A stretch of 64,000 nt of DNA, from the NCBI RefSeq assembly GCF_040049195.1, contig NZ_JBDZDL010000002.1. One strand, 5' to 3'. Shown one piece after another: positions 45,599 to 54,597 of the stretch. The DNA is from NCEH01 sp040049195 (GTDB taxonomy: Bacteria > Pseudomonadota > Alphaproteobacteria > Rhizobiales > Xanthobacteraceae). A program made the position numbers and the translations under genes. Within the stretch, counting starts at the first letter, position 1. Each line of letters starts with the position of its first letter. The notes beneath the pieces are model-generated. The model was not told the DNA's origin. It ran no database searches and saw nothing but the letters and a program-made list of their open reading frames with translations.

Positions 45599-46308
45599 TG
45601 GCGACCTCTCCCTTCCAGACCGAACCCACTCCAGCCGCTTTGGCGCTTGCCGGCGTGGGGCGGCGCTACGCCCAGGGCGCAGGCACCATCGAGGTGCTGC
45701 GCGGCGCCGACCTCGTGGTCGAGCGCGGCCAGTCGGTGGCGCTGGTTGCGCCTTCGGGTTCGGGCAAGTCCACATTGCTGCATATGGCCGGGCTTTTGGA
45801 ACATCCCGACGAGGGCGAGGTGTTCATCGACGGCCAGCCCACCGTGAAGCTGCCCGACCGCGAGCGCACGCGCATGCGGCGGGTGCATGTGGGCTTCGTG
45901 TATCAATCCCACAATCTGCTGGCGGAATTCTCGGCGCTGGAAAACGTGATGATGCCGCAGATGATCCGCGGCCTCTCGAAGAAGGATGCGGCGGCGCGGG
46001 CGAAGGATCTGCTCACCTATCTCGGCCTTGCTCAGCGCCTGACGCACCGCCCGTCCGAGCTGTCCGGCGGCGAGCAGCAGCGGGTCGCCATCGCCCGCGC
46101 GCTCGCCAATGCGCCGCGCCTGTTGCTGGCGGACGAGCCCACCGGAAATCTCGATCCCAAGACCTCCGACCATGTGTTCGCGGCTCTCGCCGAACTGGTG
46201 CACGCCACCGGGGTCGCGGCCATCATCGCCACGCATAATCTGCAATTGGCGGCGCGCATGCACCGGCGCGTGACCGTGATGGACGGGCGGATTATCGAGC
46301 TGGACTAG
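45598..46308 (+). CDS. lolD: Lipoprotein-releasing ABC transporter ATP-binding protein LolD
   Basis: This 236-residue ABC ATPase has Walker A APSGSGKST (51-59), a Q-loop in VYQSHNLL, the signature LSGGEQQR, and Walker B LLLADEPTGNLD, followed by the H-loop in ATHN. The MacB/LolD-type sequence and its position after lolC make LolD the best assignment. Its ATG overlaps the lolC stop (TGATG). A parS site begins 16 bases after its stop. Confidence 0.94.
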   Translation: MATSPFQTEPTPAALALAGVGRRYAQGAGTIEVLRGADLVVERGQSVALVAPSGSGKSTLLHMAGLLEHPDEGEVFIDGQPTVKLPDRERTRMRRVHVGFVYQSHNLLAEFSALENVMMPQMIRGLSKKDAAARAKDLLTYLGLAQRLTHRPSELSGGEQQRVAIARALANAPRLLLADEPTGNLDPKTSDHVFAALAELVHATGVAAIIATHNLQLAARMHRRVTVMDGRIIELD

Positions 46309-46323
46309 GTGTCCGCGCAAAAA

Positions 46324-46339
46324 TGTTTCACGTGAAACA
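46324..46339. promoter_or_regulatory. parS centromere-like site (ParB binding)
   Basis: TGTTTCACGTGAAACA is a perfect 16-bp palindrome identical to the universal chromosomal parS consensus. It lies in the 185-base intergenic region between lolD and the convergent EamA gene. I saw only half-matches elsewhere in the window (for example GTGAAAC near 18197). ParB loads and spreads from such sites for chromosome segregation. Confidence 0.92.
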
Positions 46340-46493
46340 ATGACTTAGTGCGGACAAATCTCGGTTTACTGGGCCATCTCGCAGCTCTTCGGCCCGATGG
46401 AACCGCGATTTCGGTGAAAGTTCGGCGCCGATTTCGGCACCCCTTCGCCCCGCGCGGGACAGGCCGGTTTTCCGGCTTGCGCCGCCTGGCGGG

Positions 46494-46928
46494 TCAGCGC
46501 AGGGCGACCAGAATGGCGCCGGCGGCGATCAGCGCGACGCCCGCCCAATTCACCGGCGAGAGGCGCTCCCCCAGGAACAGCGCGCCGAACACGGCCACCA
46601 TCACGACGCTGAGCTTGTCGAGCGGCGCCACCTTCGCCGCCTCGCCGATTTGCAGGGCGCGGAAATAGCAGAGCCAGGATGCGCCCGTGGCGCCGCCGGA
46701 GAGCACCAGGAACAGCCAGGTCTTCGCGGAGATGGTGTCGAGCGGCTGCCAGGCGCGCTCGGCCAGCACCATCAGCGTGATGATGATGAGAATCACGACG
46801 GTGCGGATGAGGGTCGCAAGGTCGCTATGGACCGCGCTGACGCCGATCTTGCCGAAGATGGCGGTGAGCGCCGCGAACACGGCCGCGCCGAGCGCCCAGA
46901 ACTGCCAGCTGCCGATGAATGTCCGCAC
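46494..46928 (-). CDS. EamA-family single-domain transporter
   Basis: This 144-residue membrane protein has five hydrophobic helices forming one EamA (drug/metabolite transporter) domain; two such units would dimerise. Recognisable blocks are AALTAIFGKIGVS near the start and FLGERLSPVNWAGVALIAAG near the end. The GTG at 46928 is preceded by the purine-rich GAGGGAAAAAG and gives the usual family length; a more upstream ATG at 46988 would add 20 polar residues. The substrate is unknown. It diverges from dnaE. Confidence 0.8.
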   Translation of the reverse strand: MRTFIGSWQFWALGAAVFAALTAIFGKIGVSAVHSDLATLIRTVVILIIITLMVLAERAWQPLDTISAKTWLFLVLSGGATGASWLCYFRALQIGEAAKVAPLDKLSVVMVAVFGALFLGERLSPVNWAGVALIAAGAILVALR

Positions 46929-47114
46929 CTTTTTCCCTCTTTCCCGCCGCAACCCGCCCGACTGTCGCGGATCGCGCGGCTCGCACAAAGGAAAATGCTA
47001 TACCGGCAGCGCGCGGGAGGTTGGACTTGCCCTTGGCGGTCAGGCGTCCGATCTGAATAGAATGCGAGATCGCGACTCGCACGCGGCATCCGCGCGTATC
47101 GCCCTGGAAGATCC

Positions 47115-50100
47115 ATGCGCACTCCCGGCTTTGTCCATCTCCATGTCCATTCCTCTTATTCGCTGCTGGAGGGCGCGCTTTCGCTCGGCAAGCTGGCGGA
47201 TCTGGCGAAGGCGGATTCGCAGCCCGCTCTGGCCCTGACCGACACCGGCAATCTTTTCGGCGCGCTGGAATTTTCCGAGAAAATGGCGGGGGCGGGCATC
47301 CAGCCCATCATGGGCTGTTCGCTGGCGGTGGATCTTCCCGAGGCGCCCGGCCCGCGCGGCGCATTGCCGCCCAGGAAGCCGCGCCTGGTGCTTCTCGCCG
47401 CCCGCGAGACCGGCTGGCGCAATCTCATGAAGCTGGTCTCGCGCGCCTTCATGGAAACGCCGAGCGATGAGGAATCGCGCATTTCCCTCGATTGGCTGCG
47501 CGAAGCCAATGACGGGCTGATCGCGCTGACCGGCGGTCCCAACGGCCCCATTGATCGCGCGCTCGCCGGCGGCCATCCCGATCTCGCCGCCGAGCGGCTC
47601 GACATGCTGGCGCAGATGTTCGGCGACCGCCTCTATGTGGAGCTTCAGCGCCACGGCATGGAGATCGAGCGCATCGTCGAGCCGCAATTGCTGGACCTTG
47701 CCTATGCGCGCGCCTTGCCCCTGGTCGCCGCCAACGAGCCGTTCTTCGGCTCGCACGGGGATTTTGAAGCCCATGACGCGCTGGGCTGCATCGCGGGTGG
47801 CCGGGTGGTGGCCGATGGCGCGCGTCCGCGCCTGACCCCGGACCATCGCTTCAAGACCCGCGAGGAGATGCTGACCCTGTTCGCCGACCTGCCCGAGGCG
47901 ACGGCGAATACGGTGGAAATCGCCCAGCGCTGCGCCTACCGGGTGCGCACGGTGAAGCCCATCCTGCCGCGCTTCACCACGGGCGGCGGCGATGGCGACC
48001 CGCTGGCCGAAGAGGCGGCGGAACTGGAGCGGCAGGCGCAGGAAGGGCTCGTCGCCCGCCTCGCCAAGCACGGCCCCGCGCCGGGGCTCGAGGTCGCCGT
48101 CTATGAGGAGCGCCTCGCCTACGAATTGTCCGTCATCACCAAGATGAAGTTTCCCGGCTACTTCCTCATCGTGTCGGACTTCATCAAATGGGCGAAGGCG
48201 CACGACATCCCGGTGGGGCCGGGCCGTGGCTCGGGCGCCGGCTCGCTGGTGGCCTATTCGCTCCAGATCACCGATCTCGATCCGCTGCGCTTCGGCCTGC
48301 TGTTCGAGCGCTTCCTGAACCCGGACCGCGTGTCCATGCCCGACTTCGACGTGGACTTCTGCCAGGAGCGCCGCGACGAGGTGATCAATTATGTGCAGCA
48401 GCGCTATGGGCGCGCGCAGGTGGCGCAGATCATCACCTTCGGCACGCTGCAGGCGCGCGGCGTGCTGCGCGATGTGGGCCGGGTGCTGGAAATGCCCTAT
48501 GGCCAGGTGGACAAGCTCTGCAAGCTGGTGCCGCAGAACCCCGCAGCCCCGGTGACCCTGAAGCAGGCGATCCATGACGAGCCGCGCCTGCAGGCCGCCC
48601 AGGCCGAGGAAGAGGTGGTCAAGCGCGCGTTCGATATCGCCGTGCGCCTGGAAGGGCTGAACCGCCACGCCTCCACCCACGCCGCCGGCATCGTCATCGG
48701 CGACCGGCCGCTGCATGAACTGGTGCCGCTCTATCGCGACCCAAAGTCCGACATGCCGGTCACCCAGTACAATATGAAGTGGGTGGAGCAGGCGGGGCTT
48801 GTGAAGTTCGACTTCCTCGGCCTGAAGACCCTGACCACCATCGAGAAGGCCGTGAAGCTGGTGCATCAGCGCGGCATCGATCTCGATATCTCGAAGATCC
48901 CGCTGGACGACGAAAAGACCTACGCCATGCTGGCGCGGGGCGAGACGGTGGGCGTGTTCCAGGTGGAAAGCGCGGGCATGCGCCGCGCGCTGGTGGACAT
49001 GAAGGCCGACCGCGTGGAGGACCTGATCGCCCTCGTCGCGCTCTATCGTCCCGGCCCGATGGCGAATATCCCGGTCTATTGCGACTGCAAGCACGGGCGC
49101 GCGGAGCCGGACTATATCCACCCCAAGCTCGAACCTTACTTAAAGGAAACCTTCGGCGTCATCATCTACCAGGAACAGGTGATGCAGATCGCGCAGGCGC
49201 TGTCGGGCTATTCGCTCGGCGAAGCCGACCTGCTGCGGCGCGCCATGGGCAAGAAGATCCGCGCCGAGATGGAGAAGCAGCGCGAGCGCTTCGTCTCCGG
49301 CGCCAGCGAGCGCGGCGTACCGAAGGCGCAGGCCGACACCATCTTCGACCTGCTGGCCAAGTTCGCCGACTATGGCTTCAACAAATCCCACGCGGCGGCT
49401 TATGCGCTGGTCGCCTACCAGACCGCCTGGCTGAAGGCGAACTATCCCACAGAATTCCTCGCCGCCTCCATGACGCTGGACATGGGCAATACCGACAAGC
49501 TGGCGGAATTCCGCCAGGAGGCGCAGCGGCTCGGCATCCAGGTGGTGCCGCCCAATATCAATCTCTCCACCCGCGAGTTCGCCGTGGTGGATGGCAAGAT
49601 CATCTATGCCATGGCGGCCATCAAGGGCGTGGGCGGGCAGGCCGTGGAGGCGCTGGTGGCGGCGCGCGCCCAGAAGCCCTTCGCCTCGCTTTCCGATTTC
49701 GCGGATCGCCTGCCGGCCAAGCTGGTCAACAAGCGCACGCTGGAAAGCCTGGTGGCGGCGGGCTGTTTCGACGTGCTCGAGAAGAATCGGGCGCGCGTCT
49801 TTGCCGCCCTCGATTCCATCGCCGCCCATGCCGCGCGCGAGGAGCAGGGGCGGGCGCTGGGCCAGAACGACATGTTCGGCTCCGGTCCGGTGAAGGCCGA
49901 ACTGCCCCTGCCCGATGCCGCGCCCTGGGAGCCGGCGGAGCGGCTGCAGCGCGAATATGATTCCATCGGCTTCTTCCTGACGGGCCATCCCCTGGACGAT
50001 TATTCCGAATCCCTGCGCAAGCTCCGGGTGCAGCCGTTCAATGATTTCGCCCGCGGCGTGCGCGCGGGCGCGGTCGCCGGGCGGCTTGCGGCGACGGTGG

Positions 50101-50555
50101 TTTCCAAGCAGGAACGGCGCACCAAGTCCGGCACGCGCATGGGCATCGTCGGCCTGTCCGATCCTTCGGGACATTTCGAGGCGGTGATCTTTTCGGAAGG
50201 CCTCGCCCATTATCGCGACCTGCTGGAGCCGGGCACGCCGCTGCTGATGATGGTGAACGCGGAACTTCAGGGCGAGGATGTGCGGGTGCGCATCCAGACC
50301 TGCGAGCGGCTCGACGCGGCCACCGCACGCCATCACAAGAGCCTGCGGATCTTTGTGAAGTCCGTCGATCCCCTGGAAGGAATCGCCAAGCGCCTGTCGG
50401 GCGGGAAGGGCGATGGCGAGGTCAGCCTGGTGCTGATGATGGATCAGGGCAAGGCGGAGGTGGAGATCCGCCTCGACGGCCGATATCCGGTTTCGCCGCA
50501 GATCGCCGGGGCGCTGAAGGCGATCCCGGGCGTGGTCGCGGTGGAAGCGGCCTGA
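47115..50555 (+). CDS. dnaE: DNA polymerase III subunit alpha
   Basis: This 1146-residue replicative polymerase opens with a PHP domain (VHLHVHSSYSLLEGAL). The polymerase active site carries PDFDVDF, then the FNKSHAAAYALVAYQTAWLK finger region, helix-hairpin-helix and OB-fold domains. This is the DnaE1 type. The 126-base spacer to the divergent EamA gene should hold its promoter, but I cannot point to one. The LysR gene follows 15 bases after its stop. Confidence 0.97.
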   Translation: MRTPGFVHLHVHSSYSLLEGALSLGKLADLAKADSQPALALTDTGNLFGALEFSEKMAGAGIQPIMGCSLAVDLPEAPGPRGALPPRKPRLVLLAARETGWRNLMKLVSRAFMETPSDEESRISLDWLREANDGLIALTGGPNGPIDRALAGGHPDLAAERLDMLAQMFGDRLYVELQRHGMEIERIVEPQLLDLAYARALPLVAANEPFFGSHGDFEAHDALGCIAGGRVVADGARPRLTPDHRFKTREEMLTLFADLPEATANTVEIAQRCAYRVRTVKPILPRFTTGGGDGDPLAEEAAELERQAQEGLVARLAKHGPAPGLEVAVYEERLAYELSVITKMKFPGYFLIVSDFIKWAKAHDIPVGPGRGSGAGSLVAYSLQITDLDPLRFGLLFERFLNPDRVSMPDFDVDFCQERRDEVINYVQQRYGRAQVAQIITFGTLQARGVLRDVGRVLEMPYGQVDKLCKLVPQNPAAPVTLKQAIHDEPRLQAAQAEEEVVKRAFDIAVRLEGLNRHASTHAAGIVIGDRPLHELVPLYRDPKSDMPVTQYNMKWVEQAGLVKFDFLGLKTLTTIEKAVKLVHQRGIDLDISKIPLDDEKTYAMLARGETVGVFQVESAGMRRALVDMKADRVEDLIALVALYRPGPMANIPVYCDCKHGRAEPDYIHPKLEPYLKETFGVIIYQEQVMQIAQALSGYSLGEADLLRRAMGKKIRAEMEKQRERFVSGASERGVPKAQADTIFDLLAKFADYGFNKSHAAAYALVAYQTAWLKANYPTEFLAASMTLDMGNTDKLAEFRQEAQRLGIQVVPPNINLSTREFAVVDGKIIYAMAAIKGVGGQAVEALVAARAQKPFASLSDFADRLPAKLVNKRTLESLVAAGCFDVLEKNRARVFAALDSIAAHAAREEQGRALGQNDMFGSGPVKAELPLPDAAPWEPAERLQREYDSIGFFLTGHPLDDYSESLRKLRVQPFNDFARGVRAGAVAGRLAATVVSKQERRTKSGTRMGIVGLSDPSGHFEAVIFSEGLAHYRDLLEPGTPLLMMVNAELQGEDVRVRIQTCERLDAATARHHKSLRIFVKSVDPLEGIAKRLSGGKGDGEVSLVLMMDQGKAEVEIRLDGRYPVSPQIAGALKAIPGVVAVEAA

Positions 50556-50570
50556 GCCGCGACCCCGGCC

Positions 50571-51482
50571 ATGGCCTACCGGCTGCCGCCGCTCAACGCG
50601 CTGCGCCTGTTCGAAGCGGCCGGGCGCCATCTCTCCTTCAAGCTGGCGGCGGAGGAGCTCAACCTCACGCCGAGTGCCGTGAGCCATGGCATCCAGGGCC
50701 TGGAGGATTGGCTCGGCGTGCCGCTGTTCGCGCGCGGGCACAGGCAATTGGTGCTCACGCCCGCGGGCGTGGCGTACCTGCCGCGCGTGCGGGATATTCT
50801 CGGGCAGATCGCCTCGGCGACGGAAGCGGTCCCCGGCCGACGCCCGGCCGACCGGCTAAAAGTGAGCGTGGCGCCGACGTTCGGCATGCGCTGGCTAATC
50901 CCCCATCTCGGGCGCTTCCAGACGCGCCATCCCGGCATCCAGGTCAGTATCGATACCGCCCATCGCAGCGTGGAGTTTCCGCGCGATGGCGTGGACGTGG
51001 CGATCCGCATGGGGGAGGGCGGGTGGCCGGATGTCGCGGCCGACCTCTTGGTGCGCGAGCACCTTGTGCCGGTGTGCGCGCCGGCCTTGGCAGCCACGCT
51101 GCGCGAGGCCTCGGACCTTGCCGGCCAAACCCTGCTCCATGTGACCGAGGTTTCGGAGGACTGGAACGCCTGGGCCGCCATGCGCGGAATCGGCGGCATC
51201 GATTTTTCGCGCGGCCTGCAGTTCGACAGCATTCATCTGGCGCTGGAAGCGGCGGCGCAGGGCCTGGGCGTCGCCATGGGGCGGCTGACGCTGGTCGGGG
51301 ACGATTTTGCGGCCGGGCGGCTGGTGGCGGTGCTCGGGCCGCCGGTGGCCGCGCGCACCGGCTATTGGCTGCTCGCCGACCGCGCCTCGCTGCACCGGAG
51401 CGAGGTCGCGGCCTTTCGCGCCTGGCTGCGGGAGGAACTTGCCGCCCCGCAGCCAAGCGCACCGCCTCAGCGGCCCATGTAG
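50571..51482 (+). CDS. LysR-family transcriptional regulator (GcvA-like)
   Basis: This 303-residue protein has an N-terminal winged helix-turn-helix (LNALRLFEAAGRHLSFKLAA, then LTPSAVSHGIQGLEDWLG), the GcvA subgroup pattern. The C-terminal part is a periplasmic-binding-protein-like effector domain (SVAPTFGMRWLIPHLGRF, then GVDVAIRMGEGGWP). The target genes are unknown. It directly follows dnaE, and its last 16 bases overlap the 3' end of the convergent enoyl-CoA hydratase gene. Confidence 0.88.
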   Translation: MAYRLPPLNALRLFEAAGRHLSFKLAAEELNLTPSAVSHGIQGLEDWLGVPLFARGHRQLVLTPAGVAYLPRVRDILGQIASATEAVPGRRPADRLKVSVAPTFGMRWLIPHLGRFQTRHPGIQVSIDTAHRSVEFPRDGVDVAIRMGEGGWPDVAADLLVREHLVPVCAPALAATLREASDLAGQTLLHVTEVSEDWNAWAAMRGIGGIDFSRGLQFDSIHLALEAAAQGLGVAMGRLTLVGDDFAAGRLVAVLGPPVAARTGYWLLADRASLHRSEVAAFRAWLREELAAPQPSAPPQRPM

Positions 51483-52264
51483 CGCGGCTGGCGCCGCTCG
51501 ATCCAGGCGTCGAGCCCCTCGCGCAGGTCGTGGGTCGGCACCATGCGGGCGAATTGCTCGCTTTCCACCTGCAGGCCTTCGCCGATCGACTGGTTGATGC
51601 CGCGCGTGACCGCCGTGAGAATGCTGCTCACCGCGACCGGAGAGTGCCGCATGATGCGGTGGGCGAGGGCCCGGGCCGAGGGGATCAATTCGGCATGGGG
51701 CACGACCGCATTGACGAGCCCGAGATCCAGGGCGTGTTGGGGCGTGAAGCTGTCGCCGGTCAGCAGCAATTCCAGGGCCCGCTTGCGGCCGGCAAGACGC
51801 GGCAGGCGCTGCGTGCCGCCAAAGGTGGGCGGCATGGCGAGCTTGATCTCGGGCTTGGCGAACAGCGCATTCTCGCTCGCGATGGCGAGCGGCGCCGCTT
51901 CGGTGATCTCGCAGCCGCCGCCGAAGGCGATGCCGTTCACCGCCGCGATGATCGGCTTGGGAAAGGCCTCGATGCGCGAGGTCAGGGTCTGGCCGCGGCG
52001 CACGAAATCGCGGGTCGCGCCGAGCGGGCCGAGGCGCACGCTGCGGGAGAATTGATGGATATCTCCGCCGGCGGAGAACGCCTTCTCGCCGGCGCCGGTG
52101 AGAATCACCGCCTTCACGCTGTCGTCGGTTTCCAGCGTGTCGAGGAAGGCGAGCAGCGCGTCGGCCAAGGCGTAATCGATGGCGTTCAGCTTTTCCGGGC
52201 GGTTGAGGGTGAGGGTGGCGATCCCTTCGCTGATGTTGCAAAGGACCGGGTGCAGGGTGGACAT
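51467..52264 (-). CDS. Enoyl-CoA hydratase/isomerase family protein
   Basis: This 265-residue crotonase-fold protein has the oxyanion-hole motif AFSAGGDI near residue 63. Both catalytic glutamates of true hydratases appear present: one in FGGGCE near 118 and one in KPEIKLAMPP near 138. Substrate specificity (fatty-acid or other acyl-CoA) cannot be judged. The ATG at 52264 has GGAG upstream; the frame is open for another 34 codons but is not conserved there. It diverges from rpsB across 284 bases. Confidence 0.88.
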   Translation of the reverse strand: MSTLHPVLCNISEGIATLTLNRPEKLNAIDYALADALLAFLDTLETDDSVKAVILTGAGEKAFSAGGDIHQFSRSVRLGPLGATRDFVRRGQTLTSRIEAFPKPIIAAVNGIAFGGGCEITEAAPLAIASENALFAKPEIKLAMPPTFGGTQRLPRLAGRKRALELLLTGDSFTPQHALDLGLVNAVVPHAELIPSARALAHRIMRHSPVAVSSILTAVTRGINQSIGEGLQVESEQFARMVPTHDLREGLDAWIERRQPRYMGR

Positions 52265-52416
52265 GGGGGCTCCATCGGGGCTGGCATTGAATGTGCCCCA
52301 AAGCTGGCCGCCACGGCCCGGCTTGGGCAAACGCGAAAAATCCACGCGCGGGTGAGAAAATCTCACGTATCCGGCGCAATGCCCTGGGGAGGAGAGGGCT
52401 AAAAGCAGCGGTGCCC

Positions 52417-52445
52417 TTGCCCTTTTGCCCCCCTTCGCCTATAAG
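52417..52445 (+). promoter_or_regulatory. Predicted rpsB promoter
   Basis: TTGCCC (52417-52422), a 17-base spacer and TATAAG (52440-52445) form a good housekeeping-type promoter. The resulting leader of about 97 bases to the rpsB GTG contains the palindrome GGCCAATTGGCC (52472-52483). That could take part in S2 autoregulation as known in E. coli, but this is inference. Confidence 0.6.
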
Positions 52446-52548
52446 CCGCGCCATTCCGCACGCGGACAGTCGGCCAATTGGCCAATCCGGTGCCTTCGTC
52501 CCTGACGGGCCGAGGGTACGTCCGCGGAGGCTCAACCGGAGAGTAGAA

Positions 52549-53550
52549 GTGGCAATTCCTGATTATTCCATGCGTCAGCTCTTGGAAGCTGGCGTGCATT
52601 TCGGTCACCAGTCCCACCGCTGGAACCCCAAGATGGCGCCGTATATCTTCGGCGTCCGCAACAACATCCACATCATCGACCTGTCGCAGACCGTGCCGGC
52701 GCTCCACCGCGCCCTCCAGGCCGTGTCCGACACGGTGGCCAATGGCGGCCGCGTGCTGTTCGTCGGCACCAAGCGCCAGGCCGCGGACCAGGTGGCTGAC
52801 GCCGCCCGCCGCTCCGCGCAGTATTTCGTGAATTCCCGTTGGCTGGGCGGCATGCTCACCAATTGGAAGACGATCTCCAATTCCATCGCCCGGCTCAAGA
52901 AGCTGGAAGAGATGCTGGCCGGCCCCGAGGCGGGCTCCGGCTACACCAAGAAGGAGCGCCTGACGCTCTCCCGTGAAAAGGAGAAGCTGGAACGCGCCCT
53001 CGGTGGCATCCGCGACATGGGCGGCCTGCCCGACCTGCTGTTCGTGATCGACACGAACAAGGAAGACATCGCCGTGAAGGAGGCCCAGCGCCTCGGCATC
53101 CCGGTGGCGGCCATCCTCGACACCAATTGCGATCCCGACGGCATCGCCTTCCCGGTTCCCGGCAATGACGACGCCGGCCGCGCGATCCAGCTCTATTGCG
53201 ATCTGGTCGCTCGCGCCGCCATCGACGGCATTTCCCGCGGCGCTGGCGATTTCGGCGATGTGGGCGCCGCCGAGGAGCCCCTGATCGAGGACCTGCCCGC
53301 CGAGCTGAGCGTGTGGTCCACCTTCGAGCCCCTGTCGGGTCCGCGCGGCGTCGCCGACGACCTGAAGAAGCTCACGGGCGTGAGCCCGGAGATCGAGCAG
53401 AAGCTCAACGATCTCGGCATCTTCCACTTCTCGCAGATCGCCGGCTTGGACGCGCAGGATGCGCACCATATCGGCGAAGAAGTGGGCCTGCCGGGCCGTG
53501 TCGACGGCTGGATCGCCCAGGCGAAGGAGTTCTCCGCCGAAGTGGAGTGA
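52549..53550 (+). CDS. rpsB: 30S ribosomal protein S2 with C-terminal helix-hairpin-helix extension
   Basis: This 333-residue protein has a clear S2 core (MRQLLEAGVHFGHQSHRWNP, then FVGTKRQAADQV and NSRWLGGMLTNW). It is about 90 residues longer than E. coli S2. The extra C-terminus contains DDLKKLTGVSPEIEQKLNDL and related residues with a helix-hairpin-helix look, a feature shared with other Rhizobiales S2. The start is GTG with GGAGAG five bases upstream. It starts the rpsB-tsf-pyrH-frr block. Confidence 0.96.
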   Translation: MAIPDYSMRQLLEAGVHFGHQSHRWNPKMAPYIFGVRNNIHIIDLSQTVPALHRALQAVSDTVANGGRVLFVGTKRQAADQVADAARRSAQYFVNSRWLGGMLTNWKTISNSIARLKKLEEMLAGPEAGSGYTKKERLTLSREKEKLERALGGIRDMGGLPDLLFVIDTNKEDIAVKEAQRLGIPVAAILDTNCDPDGIAFPVPGNDDAGRAIQLYCDLVARAAIDGISRGAGDFGDVGAAEEPLIEDLPAELSVWSTFEPLSGPRGVADDLKKLTGVSPEIEQKLNDLGIFHFSQIAGLDAQDAHHIGEEVGLPGRVDGWIAQAKEFSAEVE

Positions 53551-53577
53551 TCCCTTCTCGGAGGTCATTTGAGTGAA

Positions 53578-53626
53578 GGGGCGATAAGCGCCCCGGCGGC
53601 CGGCTTGGGCACCCCCTTGCCGGCCG
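53578..53626 (+). other. Two adjacent hairpins between rpsB and tsf
   Basis: GGGGCG/CGCCCC (53578-53594, 5-base loop) is followed by CGGCCGGC/GCCGGCCG (53597-53626, 14-base loop). No T-run follows, so complete termination is unlikely. Partial attenuation or an RNA-processing role between S2 and EF-Ts is possible. Confidence 0.6.
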
Positions 53627-53653
53627 TGGCATGAGAAAAAGAGGAAGCTGAGC

Positions 53654-54577
53654 ATGGCCGCGATCACTGCAGCTCTCGTGAAGGAACTGCGCGACAAGAC
53701 TGGCGCCGGCATGATGGACTGCAAGGCCGCTCTCACGGAGACCGCCGGCGACGTCGAGGCCGCCATCGACTGGCTGCGCAAGAAGGGTCTCGCGAAGGCC
53801 GCCAAGAAGGCCGGCCGCGTGGCCGCCGAAGGCCTCGTTTCGGTGGAATCCTCGGGCCATTATGCGGTCGCGCTGGAAGTGAACGCCGAGACCGACTTCG
53901 TCGCCCGCAACGCCGATTTCCAGGCGTTCGTCCGCGAAGCCGCGAAAATCGCCCTCAACACCGACGGCTCTTTGGAAGCCCTCGCCGCCGCCCATTTCCC
54001 GGGTGAAAGCGTGACGGTGTCCGAGAAGCTCGCGACCCTGATCGCCACCATCGGCGAGAACATGACGCTGCGCCGCGTCGCCAAGCTCCAGGTCGAGCAT
54101 GGCGTGATCGCGTCCTACGTGCACGGCACGGTGTCCGAGGGCCTCGGCCGCATCGGCGTGCTGGTTGCGCTGGAATCCAAGGGCGATGTGGAGAAGCTTT
54201 CCACCCTCGGCCGCCAGATCGCCATGCATGTGGCCGCGCTGAACCCGCTGGCGCTCGATGCGTCCGGCATCGATGAGGCCACCGTGGCGCGCGAGAAGGC
54301 GATCCTGCTCGAGAAGCACCAGGGCAAGCCCGCCAACGTGCAGGACAAGATCGCCGAAAGCGGCATGAAGACCTTCTTCAAGGAAGTCACGCTGCTGGAG
54401 CAGCCGTTCGTGCATGACGGCTCCAAGTCCGTGGCGCAGGTGCTGAAGGAAGCCGAAGGCAGCGTCGGTGCGCCGGTGAAGCTCACCGCTTTCGTGCGCT
54501 ACGCGCTGGGCGAAGGCATCGAGAAGGAAGAGAGCGACTTCGCGGCTGAAGTCGCCGCCGCTGCGGGTCAGTCCTGA
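53654..54577 (+). CDS. tsf: Elongation factor Ts
   Basis: This 307-residue guanine-nucleotide exchange factor for EF-Tu has an N-terminal UBA domain (VKELRDKTGAGMMDCKAALT) and the EF-Tu-contacting TDFV motif in NAETDFVARN, then the dimerisation core. The ATG is preceded by GAGGAAG. rpsB lies 103 bases upstream, separated by two hairpins. Confidence 0.97.
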   Translation: MAAITAALVKELRDKTGAGMMDCKAALTETAGDVEAAIDWLRKKGLAKAAKKAGRVAAEGLVSVESSGHYAVALEVNAETDFVARNADFQAFVREAAKIALNTDGSLEALAAAHFPGESVTVSEKLATLIATIGENMTLRRVAKLQVEHGVIASYVHGTVSEGLGRIGVLVALESKGDVEKLSTLGRQIAMHVAALNPLALDASGIDEATVAREKAILLEKHQGKPANVQDKIAESGMKTFFKEVTLLEQPFVHDGSKSVAQVLKEAEGSVGAPVKLTAFVRYALGEGIEKEESDFAAEVAAAAGQS

Positions 54578-54597
54578 GCCGGTCGGGGGAGGGCGTC

